From contig VWYX01000121.1 of assembly GCA_013396525.1 (NCBI GenBank), positions 218,881 through 282,880 on the forward strand: DNA of 64,000 nt, read 5' to 3'. The DNA is from Chaetorhynchus papuensis. Its lineage: Eukaryota > Chordata > Aves > Passeriformes > Rhipiduridae. A program made the translations under genes and the position numbers. Position 1 is the stretch's first letter. The number at the start of each line of letters is the position of its first letter. A model generated the notes under the pieces. The model ran no database searches. It was not told the DNA's origin and saw only the letters and a list, made by a program, of their open reading frames with translations. Positions 13,388 through 24,199 of the stretch are shown piece by piece.

Positions 13388-13953
13388 CCCTAAAATGAGT
13401 TTCATTTGACACCGATGTTTTGACTTCAACTCAAAAAGACAAAATCTTTGTCATACAAGTATGTTTTCCCTGGAGGGGTTTCCAGAACAATTTGCTATAA
13501 TTTCTTTACACCTAACGGAACTGATGGGATCTGAGCAGTAGAACATATTCCCACAGTAGTTTCGCTCTCTCGCACTCTCGGTTACCCTCCTGGGGTTCAG
13601 ATCACTCTCTAGTATAAATATTGCCAATAATTGTGCTAATACGGTGATTCTCGGAAGGCAGCAGAACTCTCTTCTCGCGTATCAGACCTAAAGCCATGCG
13701 ACTCCTGCTCAATCTCTGGGTGTATTCTGTCCTAGCTGCTCGTCTTTCCCCTGCAGAGACTAATACACTTAATTACATGATTTACAAGAATTGCCAACAA
13801 GGTCCCAGGGGCCACTAAAGACCGACCGCCGCCCGACGAGCGGGCCGTAAGGTGCGTGTCTGTCTGCCACAAGGGCACCTCAAAGGAAAGGCGCCTTCAG
13901 CAGCACTCGGCTCTTCAAAATTATCCAAAATTTCAGGCCCTTCTTCACTGTTT

Positions 13954-13977
13954 CACACACACACCCACACACACCCC
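13954..13977. repeat. Short CA microsatellite
   Basis: An interrupted CACACA run with one CCC interruption, in non-coding sequence between CpG-rich segments. Confidence 0.85.
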
Positions 13978-14074
13978 TTTCATGTTGTGTTCCGGTCCCA
14001 GGTTGGTGTGAGGGGTGTCGTCGTCCCAACTCCCCCTCCTCCCGAGAAGGCGACTAAAAGCTGCGAGGAAACTT

Positions 14075-14285
14075 AAGTGGCTCTGGAGTTTGTTTAATTT
14101 CCCTCCAGTGTTTACTGATAATTCGAGAGACGCTTATCTCGGGGAATATAACGATTAATACAACCGCAGGTTTCCAGATAAGTGATTGTGATGGAGATTG
14201 TTGGCGAGAAAATAGACAATTATCCGCTGTTAGCTTTACATAAAGATCGCATTAACTTGAATTAGTTATCAGACAAAAGAACATC
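14075..14285. promoter_or_regulatory. Candidate conserved non-coding element
   Basis: An AT-rich block between GC-rich segments carries closely packed transcription-factor-like words: GTTTAATTTCC, ACTGATAATTCG, GACGCTTATCTCG, CGATTAATAC (homeodomain core), AGATAAGTGATTG (GATA-like), ACAATTATCCGC and GAATTAGTTATC. This texture is typical of deeply conserved enhancers around SOXB1 genes. Conservation itself is not shown here, so the call is an inference. Confidence 0.35.
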
Positions 14286-14289
14286 AGAA

Positions 14290-14760
14290 AGCTGCACCTT
14301 TCTGCCAAGGCAACCGCTTGCAGGCGGTGTGCTCCGCACAAGCAAACGCACCGCTGCCTCCCCAGCATCTCACAAGCATGAAAGGGGCGGCGGGCTCGGG
14401 GGGCAGGGGGGGCCCACGGCACCGAAACGCCGCGCTCCTGCGGAGGCATGGCCGCTGCGAGGAGCGGGGAGGGCGAGCCCCGGGGCCGGGGGATCGCTTT
14501 AATATCAGCTGCCCGGCCGGGCCGCTTTCATTTCCATAGGGCGAAATTAACATGGACGTGGGGCAGGCGCTGGGGCGGGGGCAACGCGCCCGGGGAAGAA
14601 GCGGCGTGGCTGATCGCCAAGGAAACCTCGCTGAAAGGGAAGGGTAGAGCATGTGGCTATTAAAACCCCGACACAATAATAACATTAAGGAAAAAAAAAT
14701 AAAACCATAATGATAACTTGGAGGCAGCTCGCCATTTGCATATGAAACCAGCGGCCAGAA
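14290..14760. promoter_or_regulatory. CpG-rich island with octamer/E-box word at its edge
   Basis: CpG-dense sequence (about 14330-14620), with many GGGGC/GCGGGG words, is followed by AT-rich sequence and a POU octamer fused to an E-box, ATTTGCATATG, at 14734-14744. The same 11 bases occur in the predicted SOX1 promoter. Long frames exist on both strands but have only GC-driven low-complexity composition. It may be a distal element or a non-coding RNA promoter, but no start site can be assigned. Confidence 0.45.
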
Positions 14761-14859
14761 GCGCGGCAGTCCCCTTGCCGCATTATGTGCTCGGCGGTCC
14801 GAGGTCGTCCCCCCGCAGCAAGACTGAAAAGCCTTTTGATTATTTCTCCTCTCCCTAGG

Positions 14860-15700
14860 AAAGGCTGATTCCTCCGTAATTGATAGCGGGGAAGGGCCGT
14901 AATTAATTTTTCAGGGAAGTAAAGTGCAGCTTCTTCTCTCGGCTGGAGGGGAAGGGCTGAGAGCAGAGGAAAGGGGGAGAGGGAGCGGAGGCGAGAGGAA
15001 CTCCTTCCGAGAACCCCTAATTAAAAGTAATCACGCTTCACCCTCTCCGGCACCAAGACCCCCCTCGACTCCTCGCCACCCCCTCGCTCGCCGGGGAGGC
15101 AGGAAGGGCAGGGACCGTGGGCTGCTTTCACCGAGTCAGAAAGCATTCACCAGGCGTTTGTGTTGCGGGAGGTTTCTGTGGGAATCGGGTGGCTCGAGTA
15201 ATTGGGAGGGGAGGAGGGTGCACTCTCGGCTGGCTTCTCGCTGGAATTAAAGGCAGCCTTCAAAATAGGGTGTTTGTTAGAGAACTTCAGCTGGGAGGAA
15301 ACCTGCCATTTCGGATCAGTGCGTTTTCTGTGCTGGGTTTCCAGACAGACCCTTAGCACCGTGTTTATCTGGGGAAGGGAAGACGAACAGGAGGGAGTCT
15401 TTTCATGTGGGATGGGGCAATGAGGGAAAAAACGGCAAGGTACTTCAGGCGGTAGGCTGAAGACTGACAGATGCTGGGATACAAATCATTTTGGGGGAAC
15501 AGGGGCACCTCAGGTTCCTGCCTGAGGCAGCCGCGCGGGGAGCGGAGAGGAGATGCCAGGTGAAACGGCTCTGCTCCCAGCCGGGACGGAAAGCCCGTCC
15601 CCAGCCTTGGGACGTGCCGCTGCCGCCGCTGGGTCCCCGCTGAATGGAGAGGATAATGATCCCCGGTTCCCAAGGCAGGCTTGCTGCTGCCTGGTGAGCC
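14860..15700. other. GC-rich regulatory-type sequence
   Basis: A short AT-rich block (TCCGTAATTGATAGC, CCGTAATTAATTTTTCAGG, about 14870-14920) is followed by CpG-containing sequence to about 15,650. Overlapping frames on both strands show no domain or conserved signature. It is probably part of the SOX1 regulatory domain. Confidence 0.35.
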
Positions 15701-16107
15701 TTGGATTTGTGTGGTCCAAGCCTTTCCCAGCTTGTCCCATTCTGTCACCGGGATAAGGGGCTCCCTCGGCTCGTTTGCACCTGCGTCGCTTTTGGCTCCT
15801 TCAGGAATGCGCTGAAGCTTGTAATCAGCTTTGTGAAGCCATTGAGTGCACGGCTGAGTGAAACTTCCAAAGCTCGCAGAAAACTGGCCCGCTGAATAGG
15901 AGTCAGCATGGGGCTTCTCTCCAAGCCCCCGGCCTGCCAAATTCCAGCAGAGCCCCTCACAATCAGTCCACACAAGCTTTACTGCTCTCCCCACACTGAG
16001 AGAAGCGAGAAAAGAAAAGCTAAAATACCAGTCACCGAGGTTAGCGGTTTGTTCCCAGATTAATGGCAAACGCCTCTCTGCCCGATGCTAACCAATTCAC
16101 TCTGGTG

Positions 16108-16200
16108 ATGTGTGTGTACATATATATATATATACATATACACATATATATGTGTGTGTCTGTGTGTATGCATGTAGATATAAGTGCATATGAATATGTA
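16108..16200. repeat. TA/TG/CA alternating microsatellite with perfect palindrome
   Basis: Alternating purine-pyrimidine sequence, TGTGTGTACA then (TA)n, CACATATATATGTGTG, TGTCTGTGTGTATGCATG. A 16-base perfect palindrome ACACATATATATGTGT lies at 16140-16155. Such tracts can adopt Z-DNA or cruciform structures and are usually polymorphic. Confidence 0.9.
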
Positions 16201-19200
16201 TGAAAGCCTATGGCTATAACAAGAAAAAGGAAATAAGGGAGAGTTATTAAAATTTTATGTGACCACAGAAGTTCTTATGGCAGCAAACAGGTAGCAGGCT
16301 GTCTTGCTATCCCACAGGGTCACGCCACTCTCATCTCAATCTTTTCTGCAACCGTGTGGTTTTAAGGCTCTGGATGAGAGTGACTTGCATCTGCAGTCTG
16401 GTTTTCCATCTGGAAGGGTTTAGTACCAAACAAAACTCTGGGGGAGAACAAGAGAAAAGTAACAGGCAGGTTAAAAAAAAAAAAAATCACCAACCCCACC
16501 ATCACTAAAACCACTTCAGGATAACTCAAGAGGGCCAAGGCTCTGGGGTACTTGCAGGACATGTTTGCCATGCCCAAGGTTCATGGCCATTTCATGGTTC
16601 CCAGCTCAGGGGAAGAGGGTGTTCTCCACTGCAGCCCGGATCATTTCCATGCTGGGGAAAAGCATGCAGGAAAGTTCCCACTCGAGGGAATCCCTTTATT
16701 TTGAACACCCTTAGCACTTGCGACACGAATCCATTCACTCCTACGTCCCAGCGTCTGATTGCACAGGCAGGAGTGACGCTAAACAACTCAGGAATACATA
16801 GCACAACTTTATCACACTTTTTATCTGAGTTCTGTATGGGGTTGAAGATTCACATTTATTAGAGAGAAACAATTACTTGAGTTATAAAAATACGTTCCTT
16901 TCTAAAGCAAGCTCTTTCACTGTAATAAACACTATAATATGTCCTTAAATCTAAAATTGTACGACGAGTGCACTGTGACATCAAATCCATGAGTATAGAT
17001 CAACTGAGCAATCTTCTGGTCTTGGGGCTCTTTATTCAATTTATGTCCTTCTTCTTCTACATGTATTTAAAACAATGAAAACAATATGACAACATTAATA
17101 CTTTCTGCAAGCCCTCCTCTTGGGCTAGTATAAGGGGGAAAATTGAGACTTCCAACATTTCCAGATATGATGTCTCCTGAATGTTTTAGCCATGCATCTG
17201 AATTACGTCATGGTTGAAATAACCGCGGCAAAAGGGACAAAACTAGCTCCACAGAGCTGGAATATGTTTCTTGTGAGTACAGCAGGATTTTTTCTCACTT
17301 TGCTGTCATGCTTTTTGGCATCTTCTCAATTACCACGATTTTCAGGAATGTCCCAGAAACTGATGGTGGCAGTAGGTGTTTTCGCCATTGCTTTCCGATG
17401 AGTTTGTAGGGGCTCATTGGAGAGTTGTTTGCACAGCAGGTGCATAGTTTAGAAGCATCAACGCACTGTATTCTGATCCCCAAGTCCCTCTAAAGTCAAG
17501 GTAACCTCTGATGTAAAGAGTTAGGGAGTAAAAGCTCAGAGGATCATGTCTTAATGTTGGAGTCCTGACCCTTCAAACTGCTGCTGAACAAAAACTTCTA
17601 CATATGGCCACAAACGGTTTAAAGCCACATCTCTTTCTGTCTGTAAAGTTTCTTTTTGGAAGTTTGATGTGCTATTTTCGACCGTGTTGCTCCTTCCAAC
17701 CATTCTCAGTGACAAGTCATGAGGATATGCAGTAATTCAGAAATTAGTGAAATTTTATTCTTGGTGGGGGCGTTGGATTAAGAGGCTGGGAGAGTGTGAA
17801 ACAAGTCAACGTGTAATTGTATGATAAGGCTCTCACGAGGAATTTATTGGCCAAGTTGCTATTTCTATTCCTTCCTAATCTCGTTTAGCACATTCATTCT
17901 CTGCAATCTGTCTCCATAATCTTCTGTGACAGAATGGCAGCCAATAGAAGCATGCATGTTTGGAGAGAAGAGAAAATATGCAGAGGCGTGATAAACTGAT
18001 GCTAATTATCCATATTTAGGACACCGAGTGCAGAAGATCAAGGTTTACAAATAACAAACCAGAGCCAGTGATGATGGCTTCCTAGTGTGGAATATATTGG
18101 AGGGGACAAGATAAGGGTTTCACATGCAGAAGAGATTTATTGGTCAAAGGGTTCACCTTCCACTTTTCCACTTTTATATAGCAGTAAATTATTTGGGCTA
18201 AATTCACCAGAACATTACTCTTTTATTTGGCAATGTGCCATGACTTGCTCTTTCTTTGTGTCCTTTCAATGCAAATCCTTGTAGTGTAACATCAGTTGAT
18301 AAGAAACAAATAATTGAAGTAATAGGTAATTCCCTTTAAATTGTGCATATAGGACAGTAAGGTAATCATCTAATGTAGAATGAGACCGGAGTATAGAGCA
18401 GATAGCTGAAAGTGAAACAATATCCATCTCGGCTATTAAATTACATTTATACTGGAGAAAAATAACCTGCAGAAGACTTGTAGGCTGAAGAAGAGACAAC
18501 ACTAGTCTAGTCACCCTTAGGCCATTTTCCTACAGACTTCTCAAATTTATTTAATTTTAAAAGACAGCTTACCACCATTTTCCTCGCTTTCTCTTTCTCT
18601 CTATTTTCTTTCTTTTTTTTTTTTTCTAGAAAGCTAACATTTAAATTAGTGCCTCTGCATTCCCTTTTTAAACAAGTGCTGGCTCTGAGAAATAATAAGG
18701 GAATTCAGTTTGGCAGTATTTGTGTAATATGGTTGAGGGTCAGTGGAGTGATCTTAGCAGTCTGCAGTAATTGTATTGTAAAGATTCCAAAATGAGAATA
18801 ATATTTGTTGAGTTTACTTTTATTTACAAGTTCAGAAAGTATTCTGTACAGTGGCAAAATTCTAAATGTTGTTTCTAATAGCATCTTGTTGCCAGGTGGA
18901 GGTAAACTGTTCTTTAAGAAATTCGCTCTTAAATCGTGTGTCAACACTCCTGGCTTCTCGAATGGTATTTTTCCTGTGTTGGTGGTACAACAATACTCCG
19001 CTGTTGGAGCAGAAAATACAGAGGTCCTTCCACTAGGAACCCTCTTTAAAATATCTCTTCTTCAATATAAGAAAAGACATTTCTTCCGTGACCAGTAGTT
19101 TAAGAGGAGAAAATTTTCTGACATTGTTTTACTTGCTGAATGACTGTGGATTTATTTCTCTTCCTCTCTGAGGTATTCTTTCAAATGTGTTCGTATTTTG

Positions 19201-19430
19201 TGTTTTGTGCAGGGGCAAAAATACTGCATTAGCAAGATGAACATTGAACATTTTTGCAGGTTTCCTAAAAATATTTCTAAAGGCAGTCTCAATTTTTCAA
19301 ATTTCCATAAGTAGCTGACTTCCCTCAAATGACCTGAAGCACATCGTTAGAGAAGGAAGGTAGGCAAGCAGACAGACTGCAGCTTAGGTCATAGAAGTTG
19401 CCATTTGGTCACTAGTGGACAAGAATAAAA
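16201..19430. other. Intergenic DNA with a candidate conserved block
   Basis: AT-rich, no gene recognised. The segment about 17810-18070 (GAATTTATTGGCC, TGATGCTAATTATCC, ATCCATATTTAGG, GTGATAAACTG) is dense in homeodomain-like and CCAAT-like words and resembles a conserved enhancer. Confirmation needs alignment. A(13) and T-rich homopolymers occur near 16472 and 18611. Confidence 0.4.
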
Positions 19431-19439
19431 GGCCTAGGG

Positions 19440-20290
19440 AGTGGAGCAAGGATGTGGAGCACGACAGCCTGGGGACAAGCCTGGCTCTGGGGCTGCCCGC
19501 TGCAGTCGGTGCCGACCCACGAGGCGTTCCTGGGCTCTCTGGACAGGGAATCCCCGGGGACCGATTCAACCCCCGCTAAAATCCACCAGGGCCAGCCCCA
19601 CCTGTCCCACTCGGGAAGGGCAGAGTGGAGCCCCCGGCAGCCTGAGTGCCGCCGGTTCCCTGACCCAAGTCAGGTGAACCTTTGTCCCGTGTCCCCTCTC
19701 CGGGGACAGGAGGCATTTATCTCCTCGGCAACGCCACAGCCCGGCCCCGGAGCTGCTCCCCGGGGACGTGGGGCTCCCCACTCGCATTGACGCTGCCACT
19801 ACCCGACCTCCTGCTCTCCCCCCGCCAGTCCCCGCACCCCGCTGCGGGCCGCCTCCCCCCCCACCCCCCGGGCGGGGCAGAATCCCGCTCCCCACGCGGA
19901 ATGCGGGTGGGCCTGGAGGGAGGGAGCCCTGAACCCGCTCAGCAGAAGAGCCAGGGCAGCAGCCGGGTGCCCCCCGGGTGGCGATGCCACGGCGGGGCAG
20001 AAGGGGCCGCTCACACCGCCTTCTGTAAGAAACTACTTGGCGCTGTCGGGGGGTGGGACAGGGGGTGTGTGTGCACAGGATAGCCGGGTCCTGGGGTTCA
20101 GTAAATGTTTTGGCAACTAGTTTGTCTAATCGGGTCGATTTTCGAAGTAATGGCCTCTCAAGCCCGGCCCGGTTTGAATCAGCAGCCCCTTCGGCTGGAG
20201 GCAGAGCGGCGGGAAGCTCTGCTGCCGCTGCCTCCACCCCTGCTTTCCCTGAGGAAGATCTTTTTCTCCCTGTCCGTAGGGAAAAGGCAG
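19440..20290. promoter_or_regulatory. CpG island about 10 kb downstream of SOX1
   Basis: CpG- and GC-dense sequence (for example CGGGCGGGGCAG, CTCCCCACGCGG, GGCGATGCCACGGCGGGG) bounded by AT-rich DNA. A 223-residue minus-strand frame and several plus-strand frames are open, but their Pro/Gly/Arg/Ala-rich composition is what GC-rich DNA gives, and none shows a domain. The island could mark a non-coding RNA promoter or a Polycomb-bound element. Transcription is not demonstrable from sequence. Confidence 0.5.
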
Positions 20291-23200
20291 ACGTCTTCTA
20301 CCGAAAACTCTAAGAGTTTTGTTAAAAACAGCATTTCACAGTTCCGTTTGTCGTCTCCAGAGAGACACTGGAAACCCGTCTGAGCCTGGTGTTCTCGCTA
20401 AGCGAGGCGTGCGCACCGGCAGAGGGAATGCCGAAGTTTCCCTTTCAAGTGTTTTGCGGTTGCACTTACTATATGATGCTCAGTGAGGAAAAGAGCTCCA
20501 TTCCAGATGTTGCCCAACTCTTTCACAGAATAGAAACGGAGCTTCTGTAATACTTTTTCTACTCTTTCATCTTTTTAAAAATTGTTATTATTATTATTAT
20601 GTCTTGCACCATGAAAGGGAAACACGATCCTCTGCGAATTTCAGCTCTGATTTTCTGCCTCCATACTTCCACTCAATTTTCGCGCCTGTAGCGAGTCCTT
20701 TTCCTGTTAGGCAATCGGCATGTGATAATAAAACTGGAAGGTACGACAGGACGCCTCGGCTCGACGGTACCCGAATCTGGTGTGCAGCCATGTGCGCATG
20801 GAGAGGGACTTGCATTCTGCAGCAAACGTCCGGAGAGTATGATGGGATGTTCCCAAGGACATGACGTCATTGCATGTATTTGTGAAGCAGTTGGTATCCA
20901 CACACTGATTTTTATTACAGACTTCTTTTTTTTTTTAATAAGTCTCCTTGTTAAAGGAGATCAACAAGAATATCCTGAGGAGCAGAGACCCTGTTTGAAA
21001 CAACGGACTCTGAATTTGTCCATTTTCATGGCAGTAAGCTTACCTTTCAAATGTATTTTCTTATATTGATCATGTAAGGCTACCCTAAGACAGATGATAA
21101 ATACAGACGTGTAAGTAGGCACCCTTAATCGTGAAAACATGAATACATAGTTTAGACATTATGAAATATATAAAACATGTCTGAGACGCACAGGCACATT
21201 TAGTTTATACATCTGAAACTACCCACTGAATAATACAGCTACACAGCAAGCTCCTACCAAATTGTACAAAACTGGGCTCATTTTGTCACACAAGGATGCC
21301 TTTTGCAATAATGCCATTTCGTTGCTTTCCTTATCTTAAATATGTGGATCTATGGCACATTCATCATGATCAGCTTGTTCCACTTACCTAGTCAGCTTTG
21401 GTCTGTGACCCCTAAAACTGAGATGTTGCTATATTCGGGAAAATCGGGCAGAACCTTTTTCTGCAGCTGTTCAGTCAAAACAAAATGACTGGGAGACTAT
21501 TTGTTCCTACGTTGTGACCCAAACTTAGTCGGCTAAACATTTTGGTTGGAGGCTAGCAGAAACTTCCTCAGCCTTGCTAGAAAGTTAGAAACTGAGAGGA
21601 ACATGAACGGAGGAAGTGCTTTTGGAGGGAGAAATACATGTTCTACTCTCATTACTTCGTTCTCGACTGTTCCATAAGACACGTAAGTAATGAAGTGACA
21701 CGAGAGCACAGAAATTCCCCGTTTGCAAAACGCACTGCATGCTCGTATCCCTCCTCTTCACTCTTACGGCTCTTCAAAACACTGCTGAGGAGTATTTTAG
21801 GCTAAACTCCACGCTTTCCTTGTTCGTACTCTGTCCTGAAACATGCAGGCTTGAGCTGACCTACAGCCGTGTATTTTAAAAGAGGTTTCCCACTTAGTTT
21901 TCTTTTTTACTGTCCTTCAAAGTAGAAAATGCACATGTTCACAGTGACTCGATTGCACAGCATCTTGGGGTTTGCACTATTTCCTACATTCTAACATCGG
22001 GGAGGAGGGGGACGATGAAGAACCATGAAACTTTTACTTGCCCCGTGACTGAAAAGCAATTTAGGGGAAGGTAAGACTGATAATGCACGAAGGCACAGAT
22101 AATTAAAAAAAAAAACAAACAACCAACCAAACAAACCCTTAACAAAAGCAAAACCTCTTTCTCTCTTCTGCTACTTACAGGTAAAATAAAAGGCAGTACA
22201 GAACGTTAATCTGATCACTTGATCAAGGAATTAACCAAGATTTTTCCAAAAGATAAAGATACCCTGTGTGCATGGAAAGACGATGATTGAGGTGTACATA
22301 ACTCGGAAGAATCGTAGATGGCTTCAGAGCTTTCCTCACCGGGTGGGATTTGTGCTTTCTTGTAGGTACTTCGTTTTGAACTCCTGTGCTTGGGGTTTTA
22401 GGTCTTTCCTGGCCTTGGGCTACTTGTGTTTGTAGCTCCAAACCTGAACAGCCATTCATTCTTCTAATCTGATTAGGACTGAACTATCCACTCTCCAGTG
22501 GTTTTAGCAAGACAATCTTCCTATAGACTTCTTCTGCATTGGAGAGATAAAAAAAACACAACAAACCCAAACTCGTCTGAAATCTGTGCGAGACAATTTT
22601 TAGGTAGGAAATAAACGTCTCCCTACTCCCCCTGCACCCCTCCCGCAACTTCACCCCCCTCGGTGGATGTATGATGCCTTTGTTCACCACTAGTTCCTAG
22701 TTGCTATGGAGTTTTACGCCTTGGTAAACTATATTTCACCTCCTCCCGGTGAAAGCTATTCTTTTCCTAAATGCATACTTTGCAAACTCCCGTCCTTCCC
22801 CCCCGTGTCGGTCGCACTTCCTCAGCCCACGCCGGTCTGCCCCGGGCTAAAGCGTCGTTTTCCCACTCGGATCTCAGCTCACCCTCTAGCACTTCCCCAA
22901 TTGTTTGACCATCGACAGATGCTCTCCTGCTTCTCCTCGGTTTCATTGTCTTTTTTTTTTTTTTTTTAAGGTTTCTGAGGGATAGTCCCTCTATCTGAGA
23001 GCCGCAGCTAACCGTGGCACACGTCTTCTCCAAATCAATGAGAGGTGTCCGGGCTGAAAGCGTGGACAATGCGATTTTACCGAGCATGAAGCATATTACC
23101 CCCAAACCCGTCCTGACAGGCCGTGCTAAAGCATTTGAATGACTTTCTTGAAATGAGACCTTTCTGAAGGCTCCTCCCTTCAGAGAATTACACCATCCAG

Positions 23201-24190
23201 GAAAGATAGGCATGAAACTGCACGGGGGCACCCCAAGGCTTTGTAAATTGGGGGTGGGGTGTGTGTTCTTTGTCACAAGGCACCACTGCCTCCACCCCAA
23301 AGCCAGGGACCAGTGTCCTTTACCTGAGGGGTTGCCCCTCACTCAACACAACCCCGTTAAGGGATGGGGTTTTCACTTTGGAACTTCCAGACTTTTTGAT
23401 GGCACATACAGCCGTGTGGTTCAGCTCAACCAGCTCCGACTAACTTCTAGCCTCTCCTACAAAGGCATCTCCAGGCGTGTCCTGGTTTTAGGCATAAAGA
23501 CTGGGAAGGACTTCCAGGTTTCCTGCTAGCATCCCTTACCATTTTGGTCATGCAGCCACAGGAGTGGGCCCCATATAGCACACCGCTGTTACATCAAAGA
23601 TCCTCAAGATCCTCCGAAATTTCGTTTGTTAATCTTTACTTTTGCAAAGTTTCCTCCAACAGTAGAAGGGTTCACTGCATGTAAAAGTCAATGGACTTTT
23701 GCTTCAGCCTCTAACGAAAGCCTTTCGTTATATCTGTACCTGCACACCAGGTTCCCCAGCTCCTCTGCCAGCTGTCCTCAGGGCCGCCCTTGTGTTCCAG
23801 CTTTTCCTGACATTATTAAGCAGAGGCACGGCGGGGCTGGAGCCAGCAGGCAGGCAGGCGGGGAAGCAGGCAGGCAAGGCCCTGCCCGCTCCGCACCCAC
23901 AATCTGTTATCCTTCCTACCACCCGGGCAACGGGAGTCGGCTCCCACCTCTCCCGCACGCCCCTCGCTGCAGCCACTCCGTTCACACCAGCCGCCCGGCT
24001 CGGAGCTCTGCAAGACCGTGTCCTGCCACATTTTCTGTTTTGTCTCCTCTGTCTTTTGGCCTTGCCTCTTCAGAAGTGACTTTTCAGCCAGGCTTGGCTG
24101 TCTGACTCCTCTCCGCCTCGGCCGTGTGAAACCACTTGCCCTAGGCTTCACTTTCCCCACGGAAAGCAGCATCCATCCCTAACCTCAGCA
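20291..24190. other. Intergenic DNA between CpG islands
   Basis: Moderate GC and no supported gene. It contains an A/C-rich tract at about 22106-22160, a T17 homopolymer at about 22951-22967 and a short G/C repeat GGCAGGCAGGCGGGG near 23849. Frames here are non-specific. Confidence 0.4.
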
Positions 24191-24199
24191 CGAACCGAG

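Noticed and set aside
15365..16069. 234-residue minus-strand frame
   Set aside because: No domain, no homologue recognised, no coding bias visible, and it lies across a change in base composition.
19566..20237. 223-residue minus-strand frame in a CpG island, beginning MEAAAAELPAAL
   Set aside because: Pro/Gly/Arg/Ala-rich composition expected from GC-rich DNA. No recognisable domain, and competing frames are equally open.
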